DNA of 64,000 nt from Rhizobium sp. Root482 (GTDB lineage: Bacteria; Pseudomonadota; Alphaproteobacteria; Rhizobiales; Rhizobiaceae). Numbering within the stretch: position 1 is the first letter of the stretch; every line of letters begins with the position of its first letter. Below are positions 9,662-18,399 of this stretch, one piece after another. The DNA lies in contig NZ_LMFA01000024.1 in NCBI RefSeq assembly GCF_001426565.1, positions 195,827 to 259,826 of the forward strand. Direction: 5' to 3'. Made by a program: the position numbers and the translations under genes. The notes under the pieces are model-generated. The model was not told where the DNA came from. It was given only the letters and a program-made list of their open reading frames with translations, and searched no databases.

Positions 9662-9685
9662 TGCCAGGGCTCGGGAGATCGGGGC

Positions 9686-10924
9686 TCAGGAGATATTGAG
9701 CGTCTGCTCGCGGATCATATAGGCCTTCTGCCGGTCGGTGATGTAGTCGCGCACGATCGGGGCTGCGTCGCGCGAGCGCGACAACTGCATATGGAAGACC
9801 ATCTGGCTGCCGGTGCGGAACATCATTTCGCAGCTGATCAGGTAGAATTCCCACATCCGGGCAAAGCGTTCGTCATACATCTCGACGATCGTGTCGCGAT
9901 TCTTCTCGAAGCGCTCGATCCAGTGCCTGAGCGTCGTGGCATAGTGGACGCGCAGGAATTCCAGATCGCTGACCCACAGGCTGTTGCGCTCCACCACCTC
10001 GAAAACCTCCGAAAGTGCGGGCGAATAGGCGCCGGGGAAGATATATTTGCGCAGCCAGGCGCTGGCCATGCCCGGCGGGCTCATATGGCCGATCGAGTGC
10101 AGCACGGCAATGCCGTCGTCGTTCATCAGGGCGTTCAGCTTCCCGAAGAACTCGTCATAATGGCTGACGCCGACATGCTCGAACATGCCGACGGAAACCA
10201 CGCGGTCGAATGTTTCGCCGACCTCGCGGTAATCGGTGAGTTCAAAGCGCACCCGGCCCTCGAGCCCTGCATCGCGGGCGCGCTGCGTCGCCAGTGCCTG
10301 CTGTTCGCGCGACAGCGTCACGCCGAGCACTTCGACATCCTCCAGCCGCGCGAGATAGAGCGCCAGATCCCCCCAGCCGCAGCCGATATCGAGCACCTTC
10401 ATGCCCGGCCGCAGGCAGAGCTTGGCCGCCAGCAGCCGCAGCTTGTTGCGCTGCGCCTGCTCCAGCGTTTCCTCGGGATCGCGGAAATAGGCGCAGGAAT
10501 AGAGCATGTTCTCGTCGAGGAACAATTTGTAGAAATCATTGCCGAGATCATAGTGATGGGCAACGTTGCGCTGGGCCTCGCCCTTCGCATTCGATTGCTG
10601 GCGCTTGCGAAAGAGCATCTTGACGGCGCGCAGCATCTTCTGGACCGGATAGGCGCCTAGCGACAGCCGATTGATCGAGAACAGGGTGAGGAAATCCTTG
10701 AGCGTCGAGCCTTCCTCGAAGCGAAGCGTGCCATCCATATAGGCCTCGCCGGCGGCAAGCTCGGAATTGAAGACGAGGCTGCGGTAGAGCTTCGGATCGG
10801 TGAGCCGCATGGTCACCTCCGGGCCGGGTTCGCCCGAAAAGACGTGGTGTTTGCCTTCAGCGTCGATGACCGTCAGGCGGCCCTTGCGGATGAAGGCCTT
10901 CATCATATGCGACAGTGGAAACAT
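9686..10924 (-). CDS. cfa: Cyclopropane-fatty-acyl-phospholipid synthase
   Basis: This 412-residue SAM-dependent enzyme adds a methylene bridge to unsaturated acyl chains of membrane phospholipids. The substrate motif HHYDLGNDFYKLFLD and the SAM-binding motif VLDIGCGWGDLALYLA are clear, as are VSVGMFEHVG and the C-terminal methyltransferase core. It acts at the inner membrane and is typical of stationary-phase or acid-adapted rhizobia. The frame is open to 10972, but the ATG at 10924 has GAGGTG at the right spacing and is preferred. Confidence 0.9.
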   Translation of the reverse strand: MFPLSHMMKAFIRKGRLTVIDAEGKHHVFSGEPGPEVTMRLTDPKLYRSLVFNSELAAGEAYMDGTLRFEEGSTLKDFLTLFSINRLSLGAYPVQKMLRAVKMLFRKRQQSNAKGEAQRNVAHHYDLGNDFYKLFLDENMLYSCAYFRDPEETLEQAQRNKLRLLAAKLCLRPGMKVLDIGCGWGDLALYLARLEDVEVLGVTLSREQQALATQRARDAGLEGRVRFELTDYREVGETFDRVVSVGMFEHVGVSHYDEFFGKLNALMNDDGIAVLHSIGHMSPPGMASAWLRKYIFPGAYSPALSEVFEVVERNSLWVSDLEFLRVHYATTLRHWIERFEKNRDTIVEMYDERFARMWEFYLISCEMMFRTGSQMVFHMQLSRSRDAAPIVRDYITDRQKAYMIREQTLNIS

Positions 10925-11034
10925 GCACACCTCGACAGGATAAAGCGATGCTCGCGCACGCCACTTTATCACCGCCTTTTGAAAATGCGCGGCATTCTTT
11001 CGTAATTCGGCCTTTGAAATTCAGGCTTGGAAAA

Positions 11035-11988
11035 TCAGCGGCCGGTCGCCGTCGCGCCGGCGCTTGCCATGACGACGAGCGCGGTGCCGCCGACCTGCAG
11101 GGCGGTCATCGGTTGGCTGAGCACGAGAAAGCCGGCGACGGCGCCAAGCGCCGGCTCGAGGCTCATGAGAATGCCGAAGGAGGAGGTTTTCATGCGCCGC
11201 AGCGCGATCATTTCCAGCGCATAGGGGATCAGCGGCACGAGAAGGGCAAGGCCGGCAACGACGACGATAGCCTGCGCGTCGATCCGCGGCAGATCAAGGA
11301 GTCCGAAGGGCGTGGCGACCAGGGCCGCGACGATCAGCGACATGGAAAGGCCTTGCAGGCCCTCGAAGGCGGCGCCGGCCTTCTTCATGAGGATGATATA
11401 GAGGCCCCAGCCGGTGGCAGCGCCGAAGGCAAAGAGAATGCCGATGGGATCGCCGATCCAGCCATCGCCGTCATGGGCAAGCAGCAGTACGCCGGCGCCG
11501 GCGATCAGCGGCCAGACGAGCCGCCAGCCGAGGCCGAAGGCGAAGGTGGCGACCGCCAGCGGCCCGAGAAAATCGATGGCGACGGCAAGGCCGAGCGGAA
11601 TGCGCTCGATGGCGGCGAAGAAACACAGGGTCATGCCGGCCATCGAGGCGCCGAGCAGGCCGGCCGTCTGCCACTGCGCCCGCGAATAGCTGCGGAGCGG
11701 CGGACGCACGATCGCGGCCAGCAGAACCGCTGCCCAGACCAGCCGCAGCCAGGTGGTGCCGGCCGGGCCGTAGGCTGCGATCGCCGGGGCGGAGAAGGCC
11801 GAGCCGAACTGCACGCTCGACATCGACAACAGGCACATCAGCCCGCCGGAGAGGGCCGCGGTCGAGTCTGGCCCAAGCGGGGACGGGGGAGACGGAACCG
11901 CGCCCTCGGCCTGTGTGACTGCCTGCTGATCCAAGTCCTGTCCTCCGACGAAATGCCGTGCTGCCAAGCGCTGTAGCGGAAGCGGCAT
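11035..11988 (-). CDS. EamA/DMT-family transporter, RhtA-like
   Basis: This protein of about 317 residues carries two five-helix EamA repeats. Hydrophobic segments run from GGLMCLLSMSSVQFGSAFSA to the C-terminus, and GPAGTTWLRLVWAAVLL and LEPALGAVAGFLVL are typical of the RhtA/threonine-homoserine exporter branch of the drug/metabolite transporter superfamily. The substrate is not predictable. The ATG at 11988 is listed, but a TTG at 11934 has a stronger ribosome binding site (GGAGGACAGG) and would give 299 residues. Confidence 0.82.
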   Translation of the reverse strand: MPLPLQRLAARHFVGGQDLDQQAVTQAEGAVPSPPSPLGPDSTAALSGGLMCLLSMSSVQFGSAFSAPAIAAYGPAGTTWLRLVWAAVLLAAIVRPPLRSYSRAQWQTAGLLGASMAGMTLCFFAAIERIPLGLAVAIDFLGPLAVATFAFGLGWRLVWPLIAGAGVLLLAHDGDGWIGDPIGILFAFGAATGWGLYIILMKKAGAAFEGLQGLSMSLIVAALVATPFGLLDLPRIDAQAIVVVAGLALLVPLIPYALEMIALRRMKTSSFGILMSLEPALGAVAGFLVLSQPMTALQVGGTALVVMASAGATATGR

Positions 11989-12103
11989 CCCCGGACAAAA
12001 TCATATTTATGGGGGTGCACATAAGTAAATCTGATGGCGGGAACAAAATGGCCGGTAAACCGTTATCGCCAAGCATTATCATCGTTCAGGAGAGGGAAAT
12101 CAG

Positions 12104-12355
12104 ATGGACGTAAATGGCGTGGGTTGGATCGCGGCAATCATCATCGGCGGCTTTGCCGGCTGGCTTGCCGAACAGTTCATGAAGTCCAATATGGGCATGC
12201 TGATGAACATCATTCTCGGCATTATCGGCGCAATCGTGCTCAATGCCATCCTTGCCTTCGCCGGCATGGCTTTCACCGGCTGGATCGCCTATCTGATCAT
12301 CGGCTTCATCGGCGCCTGCATCCTGATCGCGATCGGGCGTGCCGTGCGGCGCTAA
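12104..12355 (+). CDS. GlsB/YeaQ/YmgE-family stress membrane protein
   Basis: This 83-residue protein has three hydrophobic segments with the family pattern GGFAGWLAEQFMK, LNIILGIIGAIV and WIAYLIIGFIGACILIAIGR. It is a small inner-membrane protein often induced in stress, with unknown biochemical role. GGAGAGGG precedes the start. The next gene follows by 46 bases in the same direction. Confidence 0.88.
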   Translation: MDVNGVGWIAAIIIGGFAGWLAEQFMKSNMGMLMNIILGIIGAIVLNAILAFAGMAFTGWIAYLIIGFIGACILIAIGRAVRR

Positions 12356-12401
12356 AGCGCGGAACACTTTGCGCGACATGCTTTAGCGGCAGGAGAAAAC
12401 C

Positions 12402-12731
12402 ATGTTGACATTCGCGGCCGAAGGCAATGGCCAGGGCAAGCTGGAGATCAACGGCCATTCGCAGCCGGTGACCTATGAACTGGTGGTGGCGCGCGAGGAA
12501 GACGACAGCCGTCAGGTCCGCATCCGCCTCAATGCCCCGCGCGACTGGCTGTTGAAGCAGGGTTTTGACGGCGAGGCCGTGCTGGTGCGCAACAACGGCT
12601 CGCGCATCGCGGTCCGCCGCGAAGGCGGGCTCGATGTGGATGACGCTATTTCAGTGACGCTCGAAGGGTGCGACGACAGCCGCATCGGCGCCGACGATCT
12701 GGCGGATGCCTATCCGGAGCTGAAACACTGA
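12402..12731 (+). CDS. Conserved-looking hypothetical protein
   Basis: This 109-residue soluble protein is not recognised. It is acidic, has no signal peptide or membrane segment, and contains alternating beta-type stretches such as YELVVAREED and QVRIRLNAPRDWLL. AGGAG precedes the ATG. It may be co-transcribed with the YeaQ-like gene, because both lie between the EamA gene and a terminator. Confidence 0.6.
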   Translation: MLTFAAEGNGQGKLEINGHSQPVTYELVVAREEDDSRQVRIRLNAPRDWLLKQGFDGEAVLVRNNGSRIAVRREGGLDVDDAISVTLEGCDDSRIGADDLADAYPELKH

Positions 12732-12747
12732 ATTGAAAATTCGAAAG

Positions 12748-12770
12748 CGGGCGCGGCAAGGCTGCGCCCG
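12748..12770. terminator. Hairpin between the hypothetical gene and efp
   Basis: CGGGCGC (12748-12754) and GCGCCCG (12764-12770) pair over a 9-base loop, with TTT on the plus side and CTTTCGAATTTTC on the minus side. It lies between two convergent genes and probably serves both. Confidence 0.65.
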
Positions 12771-12785
12771 TTTCACGTTCCGGGA

Positions 12786-13355
12786 TCAGTCCTTGGCGCG
12801 CTCGACATAGGAGGCGTCTTCGGTGAGGATGACGACGCGCGTGCCGACGCCGATATGCGGCGGCACCATGGTGCGCACGCCATTCGACAGGATCGCCGGC
12901 TTGTAGGACGAGGAGGCCGTCTGTCCCTTGACGACCGGTTCCGTCTCGACGATTTCGAGCGTCATGCGGGTCGGCAGCTCCATTGCAAGTGCCAGGCCTT
13001 CGAACATTTTCAGCTGAACGACCATGCCTTCCTGCAGATAGGCCTTGTCATCGCCGATCACATCCGGCGAGACCGCCACCTGGTCATAGCTGACCGGGTT
13101 CATGAAATGGAAGCCTTCGCCGTCCTCGTAGAGGAAGGTATGATCGCTGTCCTCGACGAAGGCGCGCTCGACCTGTTCGGTCGTGCGCCAGCGCTCGGAA
13201 ACCTTTACCCCGTCGGAAATGCGGCGCATGTCCACCTGGGTCACCGGAGTGCCCTTGCCGGGGTGAAAATTCTGCGCGGTGAGAACGGCGTAGAGCTTGC
13301 CGTCCACTTCGAGAACATTGCCCTTGCGGACCGAGGAGGCGATTACCTTGACCAT
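12786..13355 (-). CDS. efp: Elongation factor P
   Basis: EF-P binds between the P and E sites and rescues ribosomes stalled on polyproline. The protein is 189 residues with KOW-like, central and OB domains. The loop [10 protein letters not shown] carries Lys34, the residue that is beta-lysylated in bacteria with EpmA and EpmB. Both enzymes are encoded next door on the opposite strand, so this EF-P is very probably modified. I chose the ATG at 13355 ([15 protein letters not shown], preceded by AAGGAAG) rather than an upstream frame opening at 13400. Confidence 0.96.
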   Translation of the reverse strand: MVKVIASSVRKGNVLEVDGKLYAVLTAQNFHPGKGTPVTQVDMRRISDGVKVSERWRTTEQVERAFVEDSDHTFLYEDGEGFHFMNPVSYDQVAVSPDVIGDDKAYLQEGMVVQLKMFEGLALAMELPTRMTLEIVETEPVVKGQTASSSYKPAILSNGVRTMVPPHIGVGTRVVILTEDASYVERAKD

Positions 13356-13547
13356 AAGTCTTCCTTGTAACTGAATTGGATGCGTCGTAGAGGAGCGCAC
13401 GAAACAATGCGCGTCAAAGACGCCTAAATGTGTTTTCGGGCCGCACCTATCCTATATTCGGGCAAATTGCCAGTGTGACGTCAACCGGGGCTCGAAGAAA
13501 CCGCGATGCGCGCCGGCCATTGCCGACACTCTGGACACAGGACCCTC

Positions 13548-14615
13548 ATGCCCGCTGCCTCTCCCTGGTGGACACCCGATATCCATGCCGACCGCCGCGG
13601 CTTTCTCATCGCCCGCAACCGCATCCAGGCCGGCCTGCGCGCTTTCCTTGGCGCGCGCGATTTTATCGAGGTGGATACGGCAACGCTCCAGGTCTCGCCG
13701 GGCAACGAGGCGCATTTGCATGCCTTCGCCACGCAGGCCATCCACCACGACGGCAGCCGGGTGCCTCTCTATCTCCATACCTCGCCGGAATTCGCCTGCA
13801 AGAAACTGCTCGCCGCCGGCGAAGAGCGCATCGCCTGTTTTGCCCATGTCTATCGCAACCGCGAGCGCGGGCCGCTGCATCATCCGGAATTCACCATGCT
13901 CGAATGGTATCGCGCCGGCGAGACTTATGAGGCGCTGATGGCCGATTGCGCCGACATGCTGCGCCTTGCAGCGGAGATCGCCGGCACGCGGCAACTGACC
14001 CATCGCGACCGCAGCGCCGATCCTTTCCTCGAAGCTGAACGCCTGACCGTGGTCGAGGCCTTCGAGCGTTTTGCCGGCATCGATCTCTTCGCCTCCATCG
14101 ACGCCGACGGCCGGACCGATCGCGACCGGCTGGCCGCGGATGTGAGCCGGGCGGGCATGCGGGTGGCGGGCGACGATGTCTGGGCCGACCTCTTCAGCCG
14201 GGTGATCGTCGAGAAGGTGGAGCCTAATCTCGGCCTTGGCCGCCCGACCATCCTCTACGAATATCCGGTGGCGGAGGCAGCCCTTGCCCGGCCGACACCC
14301 CATGACCGGCGCGTTGCCGAACGCTTCGAGCTTTACGCCTGCGGCGTCGAGCTTGCCAATGCCTTCGGAGAACTCACCGATGCCGGTGAGCAACGCCGCC
14401 GCTTCGAGATGGAAATGGCCGAGAAACTGCGCGTCTATGGCGAGACCTATCCGCTCGACGAGGATTTCCTCTTAGCCCTTGCGATCATGCCGCAGGCAAG
14501 CGGCAGCGCGCTCGGCTTCGACCGGCTGGTGATGCTGGCAACCGGCGCGACGCGTATCGACCAGGTGATCTGGGCACCGGTGGCGGAAACCGACAGGCGG
14601 GAAGACCGGCCGTGA
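13548..14615 (+). CDS. epmA: EF-P--lysine (beta-lysyl) ligase EpmA
   Basis: This 355-residue protein is a truncated class II lysyl-tRNA synthetase paralogue without the anticodon-binding domain. It uses ATP to attach beta-lysine to EF-P Lys34. Class II motif 2 (CFAHVYRNRERGPLHHPEF) and motif 3 (GSALGFDRLVML) are present, with IEVDTATL at motif 1. The ATG at 13548 has AGGA upstream. It overlaps epmB by four bases (GTGA), which indicates translational coupling, and is divergent from efp. Confidence 0.94.
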   Translation: MPAASPWWTPDIHADRRGFLIARNRIQAGLRAFLGARDFIEVDTATLQVSPGNEAHLHAFATQAIHHDGSRVPLYLHTSPEFACKKLLAAGEERIACFAHVYRNRERGPLHHPEFTMLEWYRAGETYEALMADCADMLRLAAEIAGTRQLTHRDRSADPFLEAERLTVVEAFERFAGIDLFASIDADGRTDRDRLAADVSRAGMRVAGDDVWADLFSRVIVEKVEPNLGLGRPTILYEYPVAEAALARPTPHDRRVAERFELYACGVELANAFGELTDAGEQRRRFEMEMAEKLRVYGETYPLDEDFLLALAIMPQASGSALGFDRLVMLATGATRIDQVIWAPVAETDRREDRP

Positions 14616-15670
14616 GCGGAAGTTCGTTCCTGAAGAGCGTTGACGATCTCAAGCGGGCGGGGCTGGTCGCCGGCGATCGCGCGACGGCGCTTGCCGATGT
14701 CGCCGCCCGCTATGCGATCGCCATCACGCCGGCCATGGACGCGCTGATCGATCGGAGCGATCCGAACGATCCGATCTCCCGCCAGTTCGTGCCCGATGCC
14801 GCCGAACTCATGCGCCTGCCGGAAGAACGTGAAGACCCGATCGGCGACGCCGCCCATAGCCCGGTCGAGGGCGTGGTCCATCGCTATCCGGACCGGGTGC
14901 TGTTGAAGGCGGTGCATGTCTGTCCGGTCTATTGCCGCTTCTGCTTCCGTCGCGAAATGGTCGGGCCGCAAGGGCTCGGCACGCTTTCACCGCGGGCGAT
15001 GGACGAGGCCTTCGCCTATATTGCCGGCCATCCGGAAATATGGGAGGTCATTCTCACCGGCGGCGATCCGCTGGTCCTGTCGCCGCGCCGGCTGGCGGCG
15101 CTGATGGAGCGGCTTTCGGCCATCGACCATGTGAAGGTGGTCCGCTTCCATACCCGGGTGCCCGTGGTCGAGCCCGAACGGGTGGACGGGGCGCTGATCG
15201 CGGCACTAAAGGCGAGCGGCAAGGCGACCTATCTGGCGCTCCATGCCAATCATCCGCGCGAACTGACGCCGGACGCGGGGGCCGCCTGCGCCCGGCTGGT
15301 CGATTCCGGCATCGTCATGGTCAGCCAGTCCGTGCTCCTGAAGGGCGTCAACGACGATCCGGACATCCTGGCGGCGCTGATGCGTGCCTTCGTCGAAAAC
15401 CGGATCAAGCCATATTACCTGCATCATCCCGATCTTGCGCCCGGCACCAGCCATTTCCGCCTGACGATCGAGGAGGGGCAGGCGCTTGTCGCCTCGTTGC
15501 GCGGCCGCGTTTCCGGCCTCTGCCAGCCCACCTATATCCTCGATATTCCCGGCGGCCACGGCAAGGCAGTGATCAGCGCATCGGATATCGAAAACCAGGG
15601 CGGTGGCTGTCACACGGTGCAGGATTTTCGTGGCGGGCGGCACAGCTATCCCCCGCAAGCCGGGGAATAA
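14612..15670 (+). CDS. epmB: EF-P beta-lysylation protein EpmB (lysine 2,3-aminomutase)
   Basis: This 352-residue radical-SAM, PLP-dependent enzyme converts alpha-lysine to beta-lysine, the substrate of EpmA. The [4Fe-4S] motif CPVYCRFC (Cys104, Cys108, Cys111) and the PLP lysine Lys318 in GGHGKAVIS are visible, with TGGDPL and HTRVPVV as further KamA signatures. It starts at a GTG that overlaps the epmA stop. Together with efp the locus forms a complete modification module. Confidence 0.94.
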   Translation: MSGSSFLKSVDDLKRAGLVAGDRATALADVAARYAIAITPAMDALIDRSDPNDPISRQFVPDAAELMRLPEEREDPIGDAAHSPVEGVVHRYPDRVLLKAVHVCPVYCRFCFRREMVGPQGLGTLSPRAMDEAFAYIAGHPEIWEVILTGGDPLVLSPRRLAALMERLSAIDHVKVVRFHTRVPVVEPERVDGALIAALKASGKATYLALHANHPRELTPDAGAACARLVDSGIVMVSQSVLLKGVNDDPDILAALMRAFVENRIKPYYLHHPDLAPGTSHFRLTIEEGQALVASLRGRVSGLCQPTYILDIPGGHGKAVISASDIENQGGGCHTVQDFRGGRHSYPPQAGE

Positions 15671-15688
15671 AGACCTATCATTGGCACG

Positions 15689-15717
15689 AAAAAGCCGGCC
15701 GCTGCAAAACGGCCGGC
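15689..15717 (-). terminator. Terminator of the OmpA-like lipoprotein gene
   Basis: GCCGGCCG (15694-15701) and CGGCCGGC (15710-15717) pair over CTGCAAAA. On the minus strand a TTTTT run follows, so it serves the gene at 15740-16405. It may also slow epmB transcription from the other side. Confidence 0.8.
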
Positions 15718-15739
15718 CTTACAAAATCCGTGTCGCGGA

Positions 15740-16405
15740 TCAGCCTTCCTTGATCGGCGCGATCGAGATCTCGACGCGGCGGTTCTGCGCCCGTCCGGCC
15801 TCGGTGCTGTTGGAGGCGACCGGGCGCTCCGCGCCATGGCCCATGGCCGACATGCGGCGCTGGTCGACGCCGCGCGATCCGAGATAATTGGCAACCGATG
15901 CGGCGCGGCGCTCGGAAAGGCCCTGGTTATGGCTGGCGCTGCCGGTCGAATCCGTATGTCCATCGACATCGACCAGCGTCTTGTTGAACTTGCGCAGCAC
16001 GATGGCGACCGAATCCAGCGTCGAGTAGAAGCCCGGGATCACCTGGTCCTGGTCGGTCGCGAAGGTGACGTTGGACGGCATGTTGAGGATGATGCGGTCG
16101 CCGGCGCGGGTGACCGAAACGCCGGTGCCCTGCAACTGGGCGCGCAGTTCGGATTCCTGGCTGTCCATGTAATTGCCGATCAGCCCGCCGCCAAGCGCGC
16201 CGATGCCGGCGCCGACAAGCGCTGCATCGCGACGTCCGGCAGAACTTCCGCCGACGAGAAGACCGGTTGCGGCGCCAAGACCGGCACCGATCAGCGCGCC
16301 GCCGGCGGTGTTCGACATCTTCTGCTCGCCCGTATAGGGGTCGGTGGTGGTGCAGCCGGAAAGATAGACGACGGCCACAGCCGCGACGGCGAATTTCCTG
16401 ATCAT
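15740..16405 (-). CDS. OmpA-family outer-membrane lipoprotein with glycine zipper
   Basis: This 221-residue protein has a lipobox LSGC with the lipidated Cys18, then a glycine-zipper segment (GGALIGAGLGAATGLLVGG and GAGIGALGGGLIGNYMD, about residues 36-80). The C-terminal OmpA domain that binds peptidoglycan (VDVDGHTDSTGS, LSERRAASVANYL, NRRVEI) follows. It matches the YiaD-like class of lipoproteins that tether the outer membrane to the wall. It is a single gene with its own terminator. Confidence 0.9.
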   Translation of the reverse strand: MIRKFAVAAVAVVYLSGCTTTDPYTGEQKMSNTAGGALIGAGLGAATGLLVGGSSAGRRDAALVGAGIGALGGGLIGNYMDSQESELRAQLQGTGVSVTRAGDRIILNMPSNVTFATDQDQVIPGFYSTLDSVAIVLRKFNKTLVDVDGHTDSTGSASHNQGLSERRAASVANYLGSRGVDQRRMSAMGHGAERPVASNSTEAGRAQNRRVEISIAPIKEG

Positions 16406-16552
16406 GGAATCATATCCCCAATAGTGTTCCTTCGCTTCATACTACCGATTGCGGCAGGAAGATGAAGAGCGGGGGGCGCATTATCGGGCAGGCGCGAAAA
16501 TCCGTACCGCCGTGAGCGGGGAGCAGCGGGGTCGCCGCTCCCCGACCTATGC

Positions 16553-16930
16553 CTATTCGGTCAGGTCGATTTCCTCGGTGTTGCCGCCTTCGCAGGTATA
16601 GCAGCAATCGCTGCAGGTCTCGGCATTTTCCGGCCCGGTGCCCCAATAGGTCGTCTGGTCGCCGGAAACCCAGGCGCCGTAGCAGATCTTCTCGCCTTCA
16701 TCGCAGGAGAGCGGGATCTGCTTGGTTTCGCCGTCGTCCAGCAGGTAGACCTGGTTGTTGCCGGGCCAGACATGGTCGCGGTCCTGGCTGTAGAGCTCGA
16801 CCTCGACGGCGTTCGGATGGCTGTTCTTCAACTGGAAGGTCACATCGGCAGCCGATGCGGCCGAGCCGGAGCCAAGAGCAAGAAACATGGAAAGGGCGGC
16901 GAGAGCCGCGCGCTGGCGAATGATTTTCAT
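16553..16930 (-). CDS. Secreted cysteine-rich hypothetical protein
   Basis: This 125-residue protein has a clear signal peptide (cleavage near ASAADVTF) and a small mature domain with six cysteines: two in SCDEGEKICYG and four in CSDCCYTC close to the C-terminus. A periplasmic or extracellular, disulfide-bonded or metal-binding fold is likely, but I do not recognise the family. AGGGGAACCC precedes the start. Nothing nearby suggests a partner. Confidence 0.7.
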   Translation of the reverse strand: MKIIRQRAALAALSMFLALGSGSAASAADVTFQLKNSHPNAVEVELYSQDRDHVWPGNNQVYLLDDGETKQIPLSCDEGEKICYGAWVSGDQTTYWGTGPENAETCSDCCYTCEGGNTEEIDLTE

Positions 16931-17078
16931 GGGTTCCCCTTAAGAAATAATGGCTTGCGCCGGATGCCAGCTAACACAATGCCGGCCGTTCCGAAACGGG
17001 CCAACCCGCCTATTTCACCCTGCCGATCCGGCCATTTTTGGTGACGAGACAGGGTGGGCCTGCATGCCTGTTCCGCGC

Positions 17079-17624
17079 CTATGCGGGCCAAATCTCGATG
17101 GGCTGGAGCGCCTTGTAGAAAAAGGTCGATCCGCAATAGCGTCCATCCGGCATCAGCGCATAGTGCGGAATGACGCCGACGCGCTGCCAGCCGAGTTTTT
17201 CGTAGATCATTTCCGCCGGGCTTCCGGTGGCCGTATCGAGAACGAGAATATGCCGGCCATGCGCCGCTGCCGCCTTTTCGGCTGCGTCCATCAGCAGGCG
17301 GGAAAGTCCGAGGCCTCGTGCGCGGCGATGGACGAGCAGCTTCTTCAGGTCGGCACGGTGCGGCTGGTTTGGCAAGGTGCCGATGCCGAGCTGGACCGTG
17401 CCGAGGATCGCGCCGTTCTTCTCGGCCACCAGCAGCACGGTTTCGCCATTGCCGACGGCGCGGGCAACGCCCTCCCAATAGGGCATCGCATCCTGGGGAC
17501 GATAGGGCGACAGGAAGCCGACCGAAGCGCCGCCCTCGACGCAGTCGGCGAGGATGTCGGCAAGTGCCGGCAGGGCGGCTGTGGCCTGCGCCGGGGTGAG
17601 GAGGCGGATCGAGACGTCGCTCAT
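17079..17624 (-). CDS. GNAT-family N-acetyltransferase
   Basis: This 181-residue protein has the GNAT fold: VAEKNGAILGTVQLG, then LKKLLVHRRARGLGLSRLLM matching the acetyl-CoA-binding R/Q-x-x-G-x-G/A motif, and MIYEKLGWQRVG near the end. The acceptor substrate is unknown. The start at 17624 lies four bases after the stop of the XRE-cupin gene, so the two are an operon and the regulator may control it. Confidence 0.88.
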   Translation of the reverse strand: MSDVSIRLLTPAQATAALPALADILADCVEGGASVGFLSPYRPQDAMPYWEGVARAVGNGETVLLVAEKNGAILGTVQLGIGTLPNQPHRADLKKLLVHRRARGLGLSRLLMDAAEKAAAAHGRHILVLDTATGSPAEMIYEKLGWQRVGVIPHYALMPDGRYCGSTFFYKALQPIEIWPA

Positions 17625-17628
17625 GGAT

Positions 17629-18201
17629 TCAGGCCCTGTTGCGGTTGAGAATGATGGCATAGCGCGCCGGCCTGTCGGACGGATTGTGAAAGGCATGGTT
17701 TTCGCAAAGCCGCATGAACAGGCAGTCGCCGGCTTCCAGCCTGTGGGTTTCGGTGCCGGCGGTCATGATGAGCTCGCCTTCGAAAAGCCAGAGATGCTGG
17801 GTGAGGCCCGCATCGAACTGCTGCTGCTCGAAGACGACGCGGGCGCCCGCCGGGAACTCGACCTCGACGATATCGACCGACGATCCCATTCCATCGGGCG
17901 AGACCGAGCGGCGAAGATAGCTGGTGTCCGGATCGCGCCAGACATGCTGATCCTGGCGCCGGCGAAGCGGCATGGCAAAGACCTCACCGGCAGCAAAGAA
18001 GCGCGACAGGGTCGTGCCGAGCGCGCTGCAAAGCCGGGCGAGAAGCTGGGCGGTGGGACTTGCCTCGCCCCGTTCGATCCGCGAAATCATCGCCCGGCTG
18101 ACGCCGGCGCGACCGGCAAGGCCATCGAGCGTCATGGCCTTCGCCAGTCGCAGGGTTTTAAGGTGCGCGCCGATATCGGCGTCGGAGAGAGTATTTTCCA
18201 T
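17629..18201 (-). CDS. XRE-family regulator with C-terminal cupin domain
   Basis: This 190-residue protein has an N-terminal HTH (GAHLKTLRLAKAMTLDGLAG, VSRAMISRIERGEASPTAQLLARL) and a C-terminal cupin ligand-binding domain (about residues 115-190, with HLWLFEGELIMTAG and HRLEAGDCLFM). Regulators of this form usually control their own small operon in response to a metabolite; the ligand is unknown. The ATG at 18201 is chosen because the HTH begins just after it and a perfect palindrome lies immediately upstream. The GNAT gene follows in the same transcript. Confidence 0.9.
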   Translation of the reverse strand: MENTLSDADIGAHLKTLRLAKAMTLDGLAGRAGVSRAMISRIERGEASPTAQLLARLCSALGTTLSRFFAAGEVFAMPLRRRQDQHVWRDPDTSYLRRSVSPDGMGSSVDIVEVEFPAGARVVFEQQQFDAGLTQHLWLFEGELIMTAGTETHRLEAGDCLFMRLCENHAFHNPSDRPARYAIILNRNRA

Positions 18202-18210
18202 TATCGTAGA

Positions 18211-18228
18211 ATTATAGATTTCTATAAT
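18211..18228. promoter_or_regulatory. Perfect palindrome before the XRE-cupin gene, likely operator
   Basis: ATTATAGATTTCTATAAT has two perfect 8-bp arms around TT. On the minus strand it carries a TATAAT element and lies just after a TTGACT. Its place, 10 bases upstream of the regulator's start codon, fits an autoregulatory operator that overlaps the promoter. Confidence 0.7.
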
Positions 18229-18399
18229 GGAGTCAACGGCTTTGGCGAGGGAATGCGCCCCTGCCGCGCTCGCTGTTGATGGTGCCTTTTGACCCGGACC
18301 ATGCCGGCAGCCGGCAGCCGCGCATCCGCCCGCAATTATAGTGAACAAAGCCTGCATTTCCCGCTTTGCGGCGGTTGAGTGCGCTGCTATATGCGGCCC

